From Spongospora subterranea (lineage: Eukaryota; Endomyxa; Phytomyxea; Plasmodiophorida; Plasmodiophoridae), in assembly GCA_900404475.1 (NCBI GenBank), contig OUQQ01000369.1, positions 1 through 19,936 on the forward strand: DNA of 19,936 bases, given 5' to 3'. The notes beneath the pieces are model-generated. The model saw nothing but the letters and a program-made list of their open reading frames with translations, made no database searches and was not told the DNA's origin. This document shows, in pieces, positions 1-10,200 of this stretch. A program made the translations under genes and the position numbers. Every line of letters starts with the position of its first letter. Position 1 is the first letter of the stretch.

Positions 1-118
1 AGCTGTCTATTTTTCCTGAGGTTCGTTCCTCCCATGCTCAAACCTGAGCTCTACTTCCGTATTGGCTGGCCAACCTCAGGGATTCCCCAAAATCCCAGTA
101 TTTTGCACTGACCTGGTC

Positions 119-1573
119 CTACCTGCACCAACCGGGACAGACAGGAACCAAGCTCCTGGTTAGAGATCTTTTGAAATGAACTTCGCAAAACCTATAAATC
201 TTTTCAAGAGGCAGTGGCTGAAACTCTGGGATCATGAAATGGTCTCGTATAGCAAGTTCAAATCCCACCCGCTCAGCATCAGAGAAGTCGCACGTCATCC
301 CAGGAAAACCCTCCAGGAATTCGTCCAAATTGTGAAATGCGAATGATTGCAGTAAGACTAAAAAGTGAGCCTTGTAGTGATACTGTGATTTGCCAAACAT
401 TATTGATATAACCAGAGGAATAGTTCTTTGAATTATTGGGCAATATGCGCTGGTGAACGTTACGTTTACCTCCTCAAAATGAATATCCTGAACGAATCCG
501 TGCACTGAATCGGTTTGCATACTGCTTTCTAGATCAAATGCTCTAGTTTTCATGAACTCGGTTTGGATCGAGACATGCCCGTTGACAGACGTTTTAGACG
601 ACGAAAGTATAATAGTCTTATCAGGGCTCATTTGCTTCTCGAACGATAAGAATTTTTCTTCGCGTATTGGCAGTCCGGTCAAGGTTCGTAAATGCTGGAT
701 TAAGGATAGCTACCGAGGCTCGAGTAGCTGATCCGACTATCAAGCCTTTTGGAGGGATCTCCGGGGCAACTAGAACAATATCCCTAAATTTTGTCCTTGC
801 TTCCATATTTGGTCGTATCGCATGCGGTTTCGCATGGTGATGTATTCCACGATGATAAATGTGTACAGCATGTTCATCGTCAACCAATTTCAACGTTACG
901 TTGCATGCCCAATGGATTAATTCCACATCGTGGACGATACAAAGCTCCTTTGCTGGCAAAGGTTCAGCGCCACGTAATGATCGTCTGGGAAGTCGCGGCC
1001 GTTCAACATAATCACACTGTGGACATTTATAAACGCCCAAACGCGATTTTAGATAAGTACGACGAGGGCCATTTCTGGCCTTGTTATGGCTATACACAGC
1101 CATTGCCCATCCAACGCTGCGAGATTCGATCACACTATCAGAAATTTATTTCCGATTTAGTGTCCATTATTGTATTCGCTACCAGATGCGATGGCATTCT
1201 CATCAACTACGTCGTTTTTATTAGCAACAGTGATCAAATCGGCCTTGACGGCGATGGCACGAATGCGATTAAGGTCGTAAAGTTTGTGGGGAACGACAAT
1301 ACGGTACGTGCCCTCGTCGCTGGTCGGCAATACGCCATGGAGCTCATTGGTGGTATACTTGTGCATTTTGAACAAGAGCGCCCACTCTTTCTCCGAGAAC
1401 GCGCCCTTCAATGCAACATTGCCTCGGCCGGTCTCGTACTTCACATCACGAAATTCGGGTTTATGATTCTTGTGGGGAATGGACCTTTTCGTGAAGTTTG
1501 GCCGAAATTTCGTCCAAAAACAGACGTGCATCGACCTTGGCAAGGTCCTTCTGTTATATTTATGGGATGACAT
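119..1573 (-). pseudogene. Degraded Mutator-like element (MULE) transposase
   Basis: Three minus-strand open segments in different frames follow one another: 1573-1157, 1133-621 and 682-119. The middle one has a Cys/His-rich zinc-finger-like part (CPQC, then CIVH, W-A-C, and HIYHRGIHHHAKPH), resembling the FLYWCH/WRKY-GCM-type fingers found at the N-terminus of MULE transposases. The last one carries the transposase signature: a GFVQD segment, a TFTSAYC strand, then MTCDFSDAERVGFELAIRD (second catalytic Asp region) and FCEVHFKRSLTR (the C-x2-H helix). This order is typical of MULE DDE transposases that cut and paste DNA. The frame changes near 1,145 and 660 could be short introns, but I found no splice pair that joins the frames cleanly, so decay is more likely. 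The C-terminal part lies beyond the left edge or is lost. I saw no terminal inverted repeats. The family call is by motif only. Confidence 0.6.
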
Positions 1574-1913
1574 ATTTTACAACTACTTCTTAATTCTAAT
1601 ATTGTTATGAAGATATAACAAATGAGGACTACAAATTTTCCAGTGATGTTTATGTTTGTTGTGAGGACATTTAGGGTTTTCTATATTCGTATTTGAATTC
1701 TTCATTACATTAATATCATTCTGGTTTTAGATTTGGGAATTGTTGGTGTGATTCTTTTACTGTTTTGGAGTATGATTTTTCTATAATATGTTCTTCTGTT
1801 CGTGTTTGGAATCTATAACTATTATGTGGTAAATGTTTGATTTGACTTTGATAATACATTAATCGTTGAATAATCAGTTTGTAATGGTTTGGTGGTTGAG
1901 GTTTTTTTGTAAT
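1574..1913. other. Intergenic stretch, T-rich on the + strand, no gene seen
   Basis: Between the transposase remnant and the first copy of the direct repeat the sequence is AT-rich, with many short T runs on the plus strand and stops in all frames. I see no RNA gene, no coding signal and no clear repeat here. It may be part of the decayed transposon. Confidence 0.4.
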
Positions 1914-2400
1914 TTGGTCCAGGTGAAGTGAATTTGAAACAGGCACGTGTTGCTTGCGTTGTTCAAAGTGGCCTCTCGAAATGCCTAACATCGGTTTCAT
2001 CTGTACCAAGCTATTTGAGACCTTAAGAATGAAAATGGAGCATGACGGATTTGACAGTGCAATTGACCCAATGGTTGAAAACACTGAACATTAGCTGACC
2101 AACCAAGAAGATTTGGAGTTGAAAACAAACACCACCGTTCCGATTACTCAAATGCTCAGCAATAGGCGACAATAACCAAAATAGAGAATACCTTTGTCGC
2201 AGGAGAAATTGATTGCTCTACAAACATTCAACAAAAGAATTTTGATTTTGAATTCCAATAATGGTCTGATCAAAACACATTAAAAGTATATCGATCATCA
2301 TATCATCACGATAAACAGTTATAAACAGAGTCTCCTACTGAGAGAACATCAAATCAGCATCGGTGGTATGTTTAGGCGATCAAAGTCCAATGTGACACAA
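1914..2400. repeat. Diverged direct repeat, copy 1
   Basis: This block is similar in the same orientation to 2680-3141. Shared landmarks in the same order are ttGGTCCAGGTG, TTGAAACAGGC, CGTGTTGCTTGCG, ATCGGTTTCATCT, AGAGAATACCTTTGTCG, AAGTATATCGAT, AATCAGCATCG and CAATGTGACACA. The offset is 766 bases at the left end and about 741-755 later, so small indels separate the copies. Copy 1 has an insertion of about 16 bases near 1,963-1,980. In the plus direction both copies begin with a matching peptide frame (FGPG..., then LKQARVAC), but stops follow and I do not recognise a protein family. It could be a duplicated, decayed exon or a non-autonomous repeat. Confidence 0.8.
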
Positions 2401-2679
2401 ATCGAAATTGAGCACCATCGGCGCTTGTTTTAGTGTGCGAATCCCTGAGCACAGCCCCATATTTCTCCATTCAAGGTGGCAGCTTCCCTACAGACGTAGA
2501 AGATTTCTAAATCCCAATTAACAGTGTCTGCGGTTTGAACTGGTGACTTTACCTTGCTCGAGTTTCTTGATGCCTGATCCTTTCCAATCCGTATCATAGT
2601 TGTAGGTTTGGCTGGAGCAAGTAGCCAGAGATACTTCACCACATTCAGAGCATTCTGGGAGGCAATCAGAAATGTGATT
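2401..2679. other. Spacer between the two direct repeats
   Basis: This unique segment separates the repeat copies. A 126-codon minus-strand open frame (2810-2430) covers it and the start of copy 2, but it has no recognisable domain. Its frame is not conserved in copy 1, so I do not call it a gene. Just upstream of copy 2 the plus frame reads into the shared FGPG peptide for about 15 codons. Confidence 0.4.
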
Positions 2680-3141
2680 TCGGTCCAGGTGCGCTGGATT
2701 TGAAACAGGCTCGTGTTGCTTGCGCTGGAATGCCTGACATCGGTTTCATCTATCAAGCGATTTGCCACGATAAGAAAGCAAATGAAAAGGTGATGGATTT
2801 GACACAGCAATTAACCTTATCGTAGAAAACGCTAAACCTTAGCTTACCAAACATGAAACTTTATAGTTGGAAACAACAACCATTTTTTTCTATAGTTAAA
2901 TGCTCATCAACCAGACGACGATAACTGAAATAGAGAATACCTTTGTCGGAGGAGAAATATTCATTGCTCTAAACACACACCGACACAAGAATTTTTGTTT
3001 TGAATTCCAACCAAAAAGGAATTGATGGCCTGATTGTTAAGTATATCGATGATCATCACGATAGATAGGGTCTCCTGCTGAGTAAGCAGCAAAATCAGCA
3101 TCGATGGTATCCTCAATTGATCAACGTACAATGTGACACAT
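2680..3141. repeat. Diverged direct repeat, copy 2
   Basis: This is the second copy of the repeat at 1914-2400. On the plus strand it keeps an open frame of about 45 codons starting FGPGALDLKQARVACAGMPD and closing at a TAG near 2,825. The matching frame in copy 1 is broken by the 16-base insertion. Of six differences in the first 49 bases, two are silent in that frame, so there is only a hint of former coding function. No homology can be named by eye. Confidence 0.8.
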
Positions 3142-3485
3142 TGAGTAGCGTCTGGGTCCCATGAAGACAAAACCGTGAAATTCAACAAACACAGATTGGT
3201 GACATGATCTGACATTCAAAGTAAAAAGGAAGGGGTGATGAAACCTTACGGGAACCTGGGGGAAGATAAATCGTTGAGGTTGAAATAAACAGCGTGTGAA
3301 AACTCAGTCTGAACTCGATAACTGAGATTTAATCTTCCAGTCTGACGAGGCAGTAGAACCACCAAAAACTTGATGAGAGAATAGTTGGGGAAATTGGCAA
3401 ACAGAAATCTAAAGCTGAAATGACCGAATCATATTCAAAAAGTCGACGAACCGATTTCGATAACTAAAATTACACAGCAGAACCA
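3142..3485. other. Intergenic stretch, nothing recognised
   Basis: This sequence runs from the second repeat to the GC-rich inverted-repeat element. All frames are short, and I see no tRNA-like fold, terminator or repeat. Confidence 0.35.
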
Positions 3486-3578
3486 GCACCGGCGCGCCAT
3501 TTCGACCAGGCCAACGCAGCACCATCACCCGCGACGCCATGACGGCGAAAGATCGCCGCCTGTTACGAAAACCGGTGC
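3486..3578. repeat. Small GC-rich inverted-repeat element (MITE-like or structured DNA)
   Basis: A sharply GC-rich island sits in AT-rich surroundings. It is bounded by the perfect 7-base inverted repeat GCACCGG (3486-3492) and CCGGTGC (3572-3578), and both arms continue into a related TTTCG-containing motif. Inside is a perfect small hairpin, CGGCGA (3543-3548), loop AAGA, TCGCCG (3553-3558). The minus strand is open for 60 codons (3591-3409) but has no recognisable domain. It could be a miniature transposon end, a captured foreign fragment or a structured RNA. The borders are what I see; the nature is inference. Confidence 0.4.
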
Positions 3579-3926
3579 AGTGATTTACCAATCAATTTTC
3601 AAATGTTAATACTCAATCTATAAACATGTTATTATTGTTAGTCCATTAACTATGTGATCCAGCATGCCATTTTCAGGTCAATGAGGGGTTTGTTCGTTAT
3701 TGCTCTTCATCATTAGAAAAATGAAGGCAATCCCGTCGTGACTTGCGTTTGGCGCAATCACCTAAATCTAGCTTGCGGTATCAGCCACTTTTCAATTGCA
3801 TTCTATCCGGTTAAGTCGCCGTCCCCACTCAGACATGGTCGGAAATGCGATCAACCTGTGCTGTCTGCTGTCGAAACTGTTCAGGAATCTGTTAACGTTG
3901 AAGTCAAGGCATGGTGATACAGGGGA
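3579..3926. other. Downstream flank of the HECT ligase gene
   Basis: This region covers the 3' end of the ligase transcript and the flank beyond it. The AATAAA that overlaps the stop codon at 3927-3932 is the only such hexamer on the minus strand here, so cleavage is expected around 3,905-3,915. A 77-codon plus-strand frame (3796-4029) is the antisense of the last exon and is not called. Confidence 0.4.
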
Positions 3927-3932
3927 TTTATT
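3927..3932 (-). promoter_or_regulatory. Polyadenylation signal AATAAA overlapping the ligase stop codon
   Basis: On the minus strand the last codon and stop read CAA TAA A, so the hexamer AATAAA contains the TAA stop (3928-3930). No other AATAAA appears on that strand in the next 300 bases. This implies a 3' untranslated region of only about 10-25 bases. Confidence 0.6.
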
Positions 3933-4266
3933 GGGTTTTGCGTTCCTCAGCAGAGTTTTCATGATTATCGGCATTAGCATTGTTCTCACTGTCATCATCA
4001 GATTCTCCATCGGACCAGTTCATGTTTAGATTCATTGTGCTCTCTTGTGTGGTATCGGCATCTATGGTCTTGCAGTTGTGGATGGCGTAAAGAATACGTT
4101 CGCTCATAATGGCATCCGATGAATACCGGGGCAACTCCAACGCGAAGAAGCATGTGTGGGCGACAGGCAGATACGGGTCATGAGCATAGGAATTACCGCC
4201 AGCGTTCTGTGAGAGAATCGAAGCGGAATGATCCGAAATCTTGAACGCATCTTTCCCGAATCCGAC
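3928..4266 (-). CDS. HECTD4: Last exon: HECT C-lobe with catalytic cysteine and acidic tail
   Basis: The acceptor is TGTGATGCAG at 4267-4268, in phase 0. The 112 codons begin VGFGKDAFKIS and contain LPVAHTCFFALELPRYSS, the HECT active-site motif. The thioester-forming Cys is codon 39 of the exon (4150-4152). The helix MSERILYAIHNCKTIDAD closes the C-lobe. About 40 further residues follow, rich in Asp, Glu, Ser and Asn (for example GESDDDSENN), ending at TAA. Many HECT proteins stop just after the C-lobe, so this acidic tail is notable. Confidence 0.93.
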   Translation of the reverse strand, partial: VGFGKDAFKISDHSASILSQNAGGNSYAHDPYLPVAHTCFFALELPRYSSDAIMSERILYAIHNCKTIDADTTQESTMNLNMNWSDGESDDDSENNANADNHENSAEERKTQ

Positions 4267-7200
4267 CTGCATCACAAGAATGAATTCACAAAAATTTACT
4301 TGATTGGCATCATTACGTGAGATCAAGTTATGACAGTGCAGCATTAGATGATACATCAGCGAGAACTTGAACATAGCAAATAAAAAGAATGAAACTTAAA
4401 AAAATATATAATGAGGTGAACACAGGTTGCTCGTGATACCTTAGTGGTTGGTAGCCGTGAACGACCCCAGACGAACTGTAGGAATTCACGTCGGTCCGAT
4501 GCCGAAAACGATTCGATCACGCGCCAGAACATGCGGACATGAGCGTCGGACTCGCGCACGTTGCCTGCGTAGATGGTCTTCTCCCTGAGCAGCTGAATAT
4601 CGATATCCGGGTTTCCACAGACCAGGACCTCCAGCTGTTGCCATGAAAAGATTGACAGCAGATCAATTGGAAGCATCTGAGCCAGACCACGACAAATCGC
4701 CCCAATCTGCATCTCCAACTCGTGCAGACGGAAATCCTCGATGGCGCGGGCGTATTCCAGCCGATTGTCCCAAGTGACAAGCTTCGTGGCGCCGTTTGGC
4801 ACAAGCTCAACCTCGGTTCCGTTTGTGCTGGGCGCTGTGAAATACATATCCGGGAACACAAATTCGAACGATTCTTCGGTGATCGATTCCATTTCCGGAC
4901 GCCGCATCAGTTGAATCGTTCGGTGGACGGAGTAGTCGACGGCTTTGAGATCGCCTAGCGTAAGGGATTCTCTGACGATTGTTTTCCAGACCATTGATGG
5001 CAGATCTATTGACAGTGTTCGATTTTGGGACAAGCAAGCGATTCCCATGAGCTTTCCGACGAATTCGAACCAAGCCGCGTGCTGAGGATCGTTGGCCGCC
5101 GGATTCGGAATCCATTTCTCACGATTATCACCGATCTTATGAACGGCGTTTGGAGTGGGAACAAACAGGGGCAGACGGAATGACATGAGTTCATCGCAGA
5201 TATTAGAAAGCGACGCGTTGAACAGGCCACCGACATCGTGCCCGCGTTCCCCGACAAATTTGACGCGCCACGCCTGGCCTTTGCGGCGCAACGCTTCCGA
5301 GTCGACCAGCTTCAACTGCGAATAGAGCTGATAAAATATGGAGTGTCGGATGGAGACAGTTAAGACCCGACTGGCGTCGGATGGCTTTGTGGCGCGCTCT
5401 TTGGCGGCCTCATGCCGGTTTAGAACCACATTCTGCGGGTCCTTCTCCTTCGAGTACATACGTTGGACTGATTGGGTTAAAATAGCCAGTTTGGTCTATG
5501 ACAATTATGTGCTTAGAACGGTTTCCCGTCGTTGACAACAGAAATTTAAATGAAACACCATTGAAAAACTGGGTTGTAATAACACGTGAGAGAGTACTGG
5601 TATCAAATTGGCGCACAGAGAATATAATTGCAAATGATTCTGATCTAGAATTACCTCTAAGAAGATAACCTTTTTACATTCTCTAAGAAGAGTCCCCAGC
5701 GATTCCTGACGCATTGACCACAATGGAGTAATAGGTATTATAATGGCCGCCACTAGCTGGTTAATCATCTTCAAGACACCGAACCTCGATCTGAGATGTG
5801 CCAGCGGAACCCCAATCAGTGCCGGGTATAAGCCCTGTAAATCGTTCGGTTTCGGTTCCACCACGTCAACGAACGTCAGCGACCGTAATCGCCTGGCGTT
5901 ATGGCTGATTAAGGCATCCAGGTACGCCACCAGCTGTTCGTTAGCTTCACGAGTCCAATACGGAGCACGGTCGGCTTCCTGAGCAGAAGGGATACTGGTC
6001 TGCACCTTTGCCACATACCCTTCTTCGCTCAGCGTAGCTACCGTCTTCAGCCAATTGGGGCGCGATGCGCGCCAAGCCGTTACAAGAGCTGATTCGCGGT
6101 TGTCGTCCTTCTCATCGCGCCATCGGAATGAATCTTCCAGGTCGCGCAGGCAAATAGCGTACTGAGCAAGCGTGCGCGCCTCACGAACCTTTGTCTCCCA
6201 ATCCTGTCCAAAACAAGCACATCAAAACGATGCCAAATTTGCAACTAAAAAAACATCAGCAACCCTAATTTAGGGAAAAATGCAAAACAGAAAATCATGA
6301 ACGAGCTGATTTGACACTCGACCAATGCCATTAGAAACCCGACACTTATCACGATATTGTGTCAAACGATATGCGATAGATTTACCTTCTGTCTGATGGA
6401 CCACATGGGTTCAAACGCTGAATCCAGCATTGATCGTCGCAGCATGAGCAAGATATCTGAAAGATAATCAACATCTTTGAACGTGTTCACCATCGACATC
6501 CAGAACCGCCTTTCGTCCTTCCATTTTGTCACCTGCTTATTCAGTTTTATGGAGGTCTCCAGCTCTTTCAAGCACAAGCGTAGGAGCTGTATCGTGTTCA
6601 AATGCTCATAGGACAGAGAGAAAACCTGCAGCGAAGGCAAGCGTTGACCAGCGTATAAACGCTGTAAAACCATTTCAACGCGAGCAACATCCACAGCAGT
6701 GCATTTCCCAATGGCAACGCGCATCTCCCACGGATTCACCGACTCCCCGTCCAAGTCGCAAGTCTGAAACGCTACAGACGGGAAGGCAACTCGGACTAAG
6801 CGCAGTAGGTCCTCCAAAGCTTTCAAAAACGGTGAGAATGATGACCCAACTGGCGCCCTCATATTCACGTCCCGAATACGGTCGCGACAAATCTGCAATT
6901 GAGCGATGGCGCTCCGACCCCCAATTTGGTCTAACAGTGAGTCTTTCGGATCGCCGGACTTCACGAACTCAATCATCAATTTCTCCAAGGATGTTGTGGC
7001 GAAAACCTTGGCCGGTGACTTGGCGCAGCGTAGATAACGCATCAGCGTTTGGATGAGTTTCGGTCCTCGAGCGTGCGTCACGCAAGAGGAAATGAGCTGA
7101 TCGCTGGTCAATAACGACAAGAGACTCCAGCCTAAAGGCGCCCTGAGAATATCGCGCTCATCTTCAAAGCGGTATCCAAGGGGACGGACCCGGACCGTAA

Positions 7201-10200
7201 ACCCGAACTCCACCTTGCCGTTCGGGCGCGTCGTTCCGGAACCAAATGTGATAAAAAAGCGGTTGCTGCGGACGATGAAGGGCCTGAACCCGGAACCGGT
7301 CGGGTTTCCAGGAGACTGATACCCAGATCCAGACATGATAGCGATTTCGGAGGTGCACTCAGGATCTGACCAAAACGAGACCATCGCATGACCCTCCTTT
7401 AAGTGCGAACGGCGATCAAACTCAACCAGAAGCTCACACGCATTCTCAATGTAGACCTGAAGCGCAAAAATCGTGTTCATCAGGGAACCCAAGGTTCGAA
7501 ACGACATTTTGCAATAAAAACCTCTTCTTTGATTTGACATGAATCGGGATAAGGGTGGGCGGTCGATGTTTCGAACACACGCGACGATGAACGTCTCAAA
7601 TGCACCAGACAATCCTCAATCAGAAACGGCAACATCTCCCGGCTATATTTAGGGTGAACGGCTAGAGCGCGCATCAGGAACCATATCGATACTCCATGGC
7701 TGTTGATATGATCGACGTCGTTCGCCACGAGCTTCAGAATCGAGATCACGTCGACCACCTTGAGATTGAGTTTGGAAAGTGAGAGTGATGGACTAACGGC
7801 GTCATCTGCAGATTCCTCAACCGGATTGCTCAAGCTCAAACGCATCATGGAGAGAACCGCGCGGCGTGCGAGCACTATCCCTAGCGCCACGTAGGCATCA
7901 ATGGTCAGCCCGGCGACCCCCAAGCGCTTCCGGGCCTGGATCTCAGCTTGCATGTCCTCTTCCACGCAGGCATCCGGCCATTGCAATGCAGCTAATGGGC
8001 AAATAATGCCAGGATCATTTTCACTCTGAAAAAGTTACGTTCATCGTTAAGTTTGATGTTGCAAAAATGTGAAACTCAAAATGTAAAACCTCAAACCAGA
8101 GCGGTTCCGACAAAAAACAAACCAGAAGAAACAGAGCAGATATCACAGTTACAATAATTCCCCAACCTGACAGAATCCGAAATCTCTGGAGTCGAGAGGG
8201 AAGGCGAGGCGAACACGGGCATTGGCACGATCGATATGGATTACGGTCCCGATTACGCCGCCTAGGTCTAGCAGCGCATTATAAAGAAACGAATCCGATT
8301 CGGCGTCATCGTCGACGCAGAATTCTGTTTCGAGTTGAGGCAACGGCTGTTGACCAACTGGCTCCAATTTAGCAGCGTTTTCCTGCAATATGGCAACGAA
8401 AATGGGAACTGTGCCGCAATGTAGTCTCATAGGGCAATCAAATCAACAAATACAAAAAAATGAAGATTTTGGCGACATGCCCTCTACCACAATATCGATA
8501 CAGCATTTCCAGTAGCAACTTAAACCAAAATATTCAACTCTGAAGTCAATATGTAATCATTTACTTGACAAAAGTTATCGCAAACCGAAAGACAAAATTT
8601 GCAGTTTGCTTTGGCGGTAGTAAGTTGAAACAAATATATACGAGATCGCTTTTCTAATACCTTGTCCAATGACTCTAACAGAGCAGTGTTGGCGAATATC
8701 CATTCCAGGGCCATATTGGCATCAAAATTATGCTTCTGCAGTCCGTGCAAAATCCACGTTTTGGACATGTCCGGAACGATGGCAATCAACTACAAAAACA
8801 ATCTTTTGAATTCCACAGTTGATGCGGCAATCAATATTGGTCACAAATCAGAGTAATGTTCGTAAAAATTTGGGAAAGAAAGGGTTTAACATCTTGCGGA
8901 TGATATCGAGTGATAACGCGAAAACAATGATGATTGTTAGTGAAGATATTTGACCTGTTCGACGGTTGCGAGCTGCGCAGGAGTGAAGTTTTGCATTGTC
9001 CGATTGACTTGCTCTTCAGCAGTCAACACTTCGACTCGAGCTGAACAACTGTCAACTTCGTTCGGTTCACATAAGGTCACGACAGGCAAGATTAACCATC
9101 TCGCAAAAACAAAAACAAAACTGAAAACAGATACAGGCCACAAGATTATAAAATTTGACATTGACAGCTCATCGTCACGCTTTCGATTCGTGTGAGCAGT
9201 CATGGACGGTCATCGAGGGAAAACACAATACCTGCCGCTGATGGGGATTCCTGATCCTTGGGTTGGCCAGACACTCGTTGGAATGGTGAACTGACCGCCT
9301 TTTCCATGCGCCGCCGTCTCAAACGCACCATATATCCAGTCAGGCTGTGATACATTGCCATTCGGTCCAGACGAAACTGAATAGAAATGGAACGGTCAGA
9401 TCAAATCGTGGACCGCTTTCAGAAAACAAACCATAAACGGTTCGGAATCAAGAATTGCTGCACAAAAAGAATCGCCGCTGCGCCACCGCTCTTCGAGTTG
9501 AGCGGTGACGTTGTCGTCGAAAGGTTCCCATGTGTTCTGGACCGAGTTCAAGTACCAATGGTAGAGGGAGCGCCCGGAGCCACCAACGCCAGTTCCTTCT
9601 TCCCCGAGGACGCGTTCCCTAGCAGAAACCCACGACTTTGAAACTCTCAACGACTGAACCGTTGATCGTTTAACAATTGACCATAGATTGACAGCACTGA
9701 AAAACCTGTCCAATTCGTATATCGTCGATTGAAAGCTGCAACGACAGGTGTTTTAGAGCGGTTTGATGCGAAACCGCCGCTTTAACGCGCTCAATTTGCA
9801 TATCCGGATCACTGATCGACGTGATTATTCGAGACCCATCAACGACTGGAATAACGCAATTCTACCGAAAACTCTGCTGAACGTTAGGTTCCAGAGCTAG
9901 TCGATTGTAGGTGTCGCTGAATTCCTCAAAATTCCCATCTAATTTATCCGAAGGTAAACGAGTAGTCAAATCCAACGCAACATCGCCATCGCCCATCTCC
10001 TGAAAACCCGTTGAACACTGATATCACAAGCACTCGCAACGTGGATTCACCTGGAAAAAATCGACACCGTCGGGCGCCCATTCGGCGTCTTCTTCGACGG
10101 AATCCACGACAGTGACGTTGGCTGTTAATACGCTTGATGAGTTAATTTGAAATTTTTCTGCCTCTTTAACGCCGTTGTCCATGAGCCAGTTCGCCTTGAA

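Noticed and set aside
791..1570. Long plus-strand open frame of 259 codons
   Set aside because: It is the antisense of the transposase remnant and has no recognisable motif. The Cys/His-rich and transposase-core motifs are on the minus strand.
4356..5459. HUWE1, HERC1, HERC2 or HECTD1 as the identity of the ligase
   Set aside because: No RCC1, ankyrin, DOC or ZZ domains are visible, the WWE-like domain precedes the UBA-like one (opposite to HUWE1), and the total length and HECT ending fit HECTD4 better. HERC-type relatives are not fully excluded.
6526..7056. Plus-strand open frame of 176 codons
   Set aside because: It lies opposite the jelly-roll exon of the ligase, is Ser/Pro/Arg-rich in the way antisense frames are, and carries no domain.
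9104..9120. CAAAAA repeat as a functional microsatellite
   Set aside because: Only two to three units are present in an intron. It is better explained as part of a T-rich acceptor region on the minus strand.
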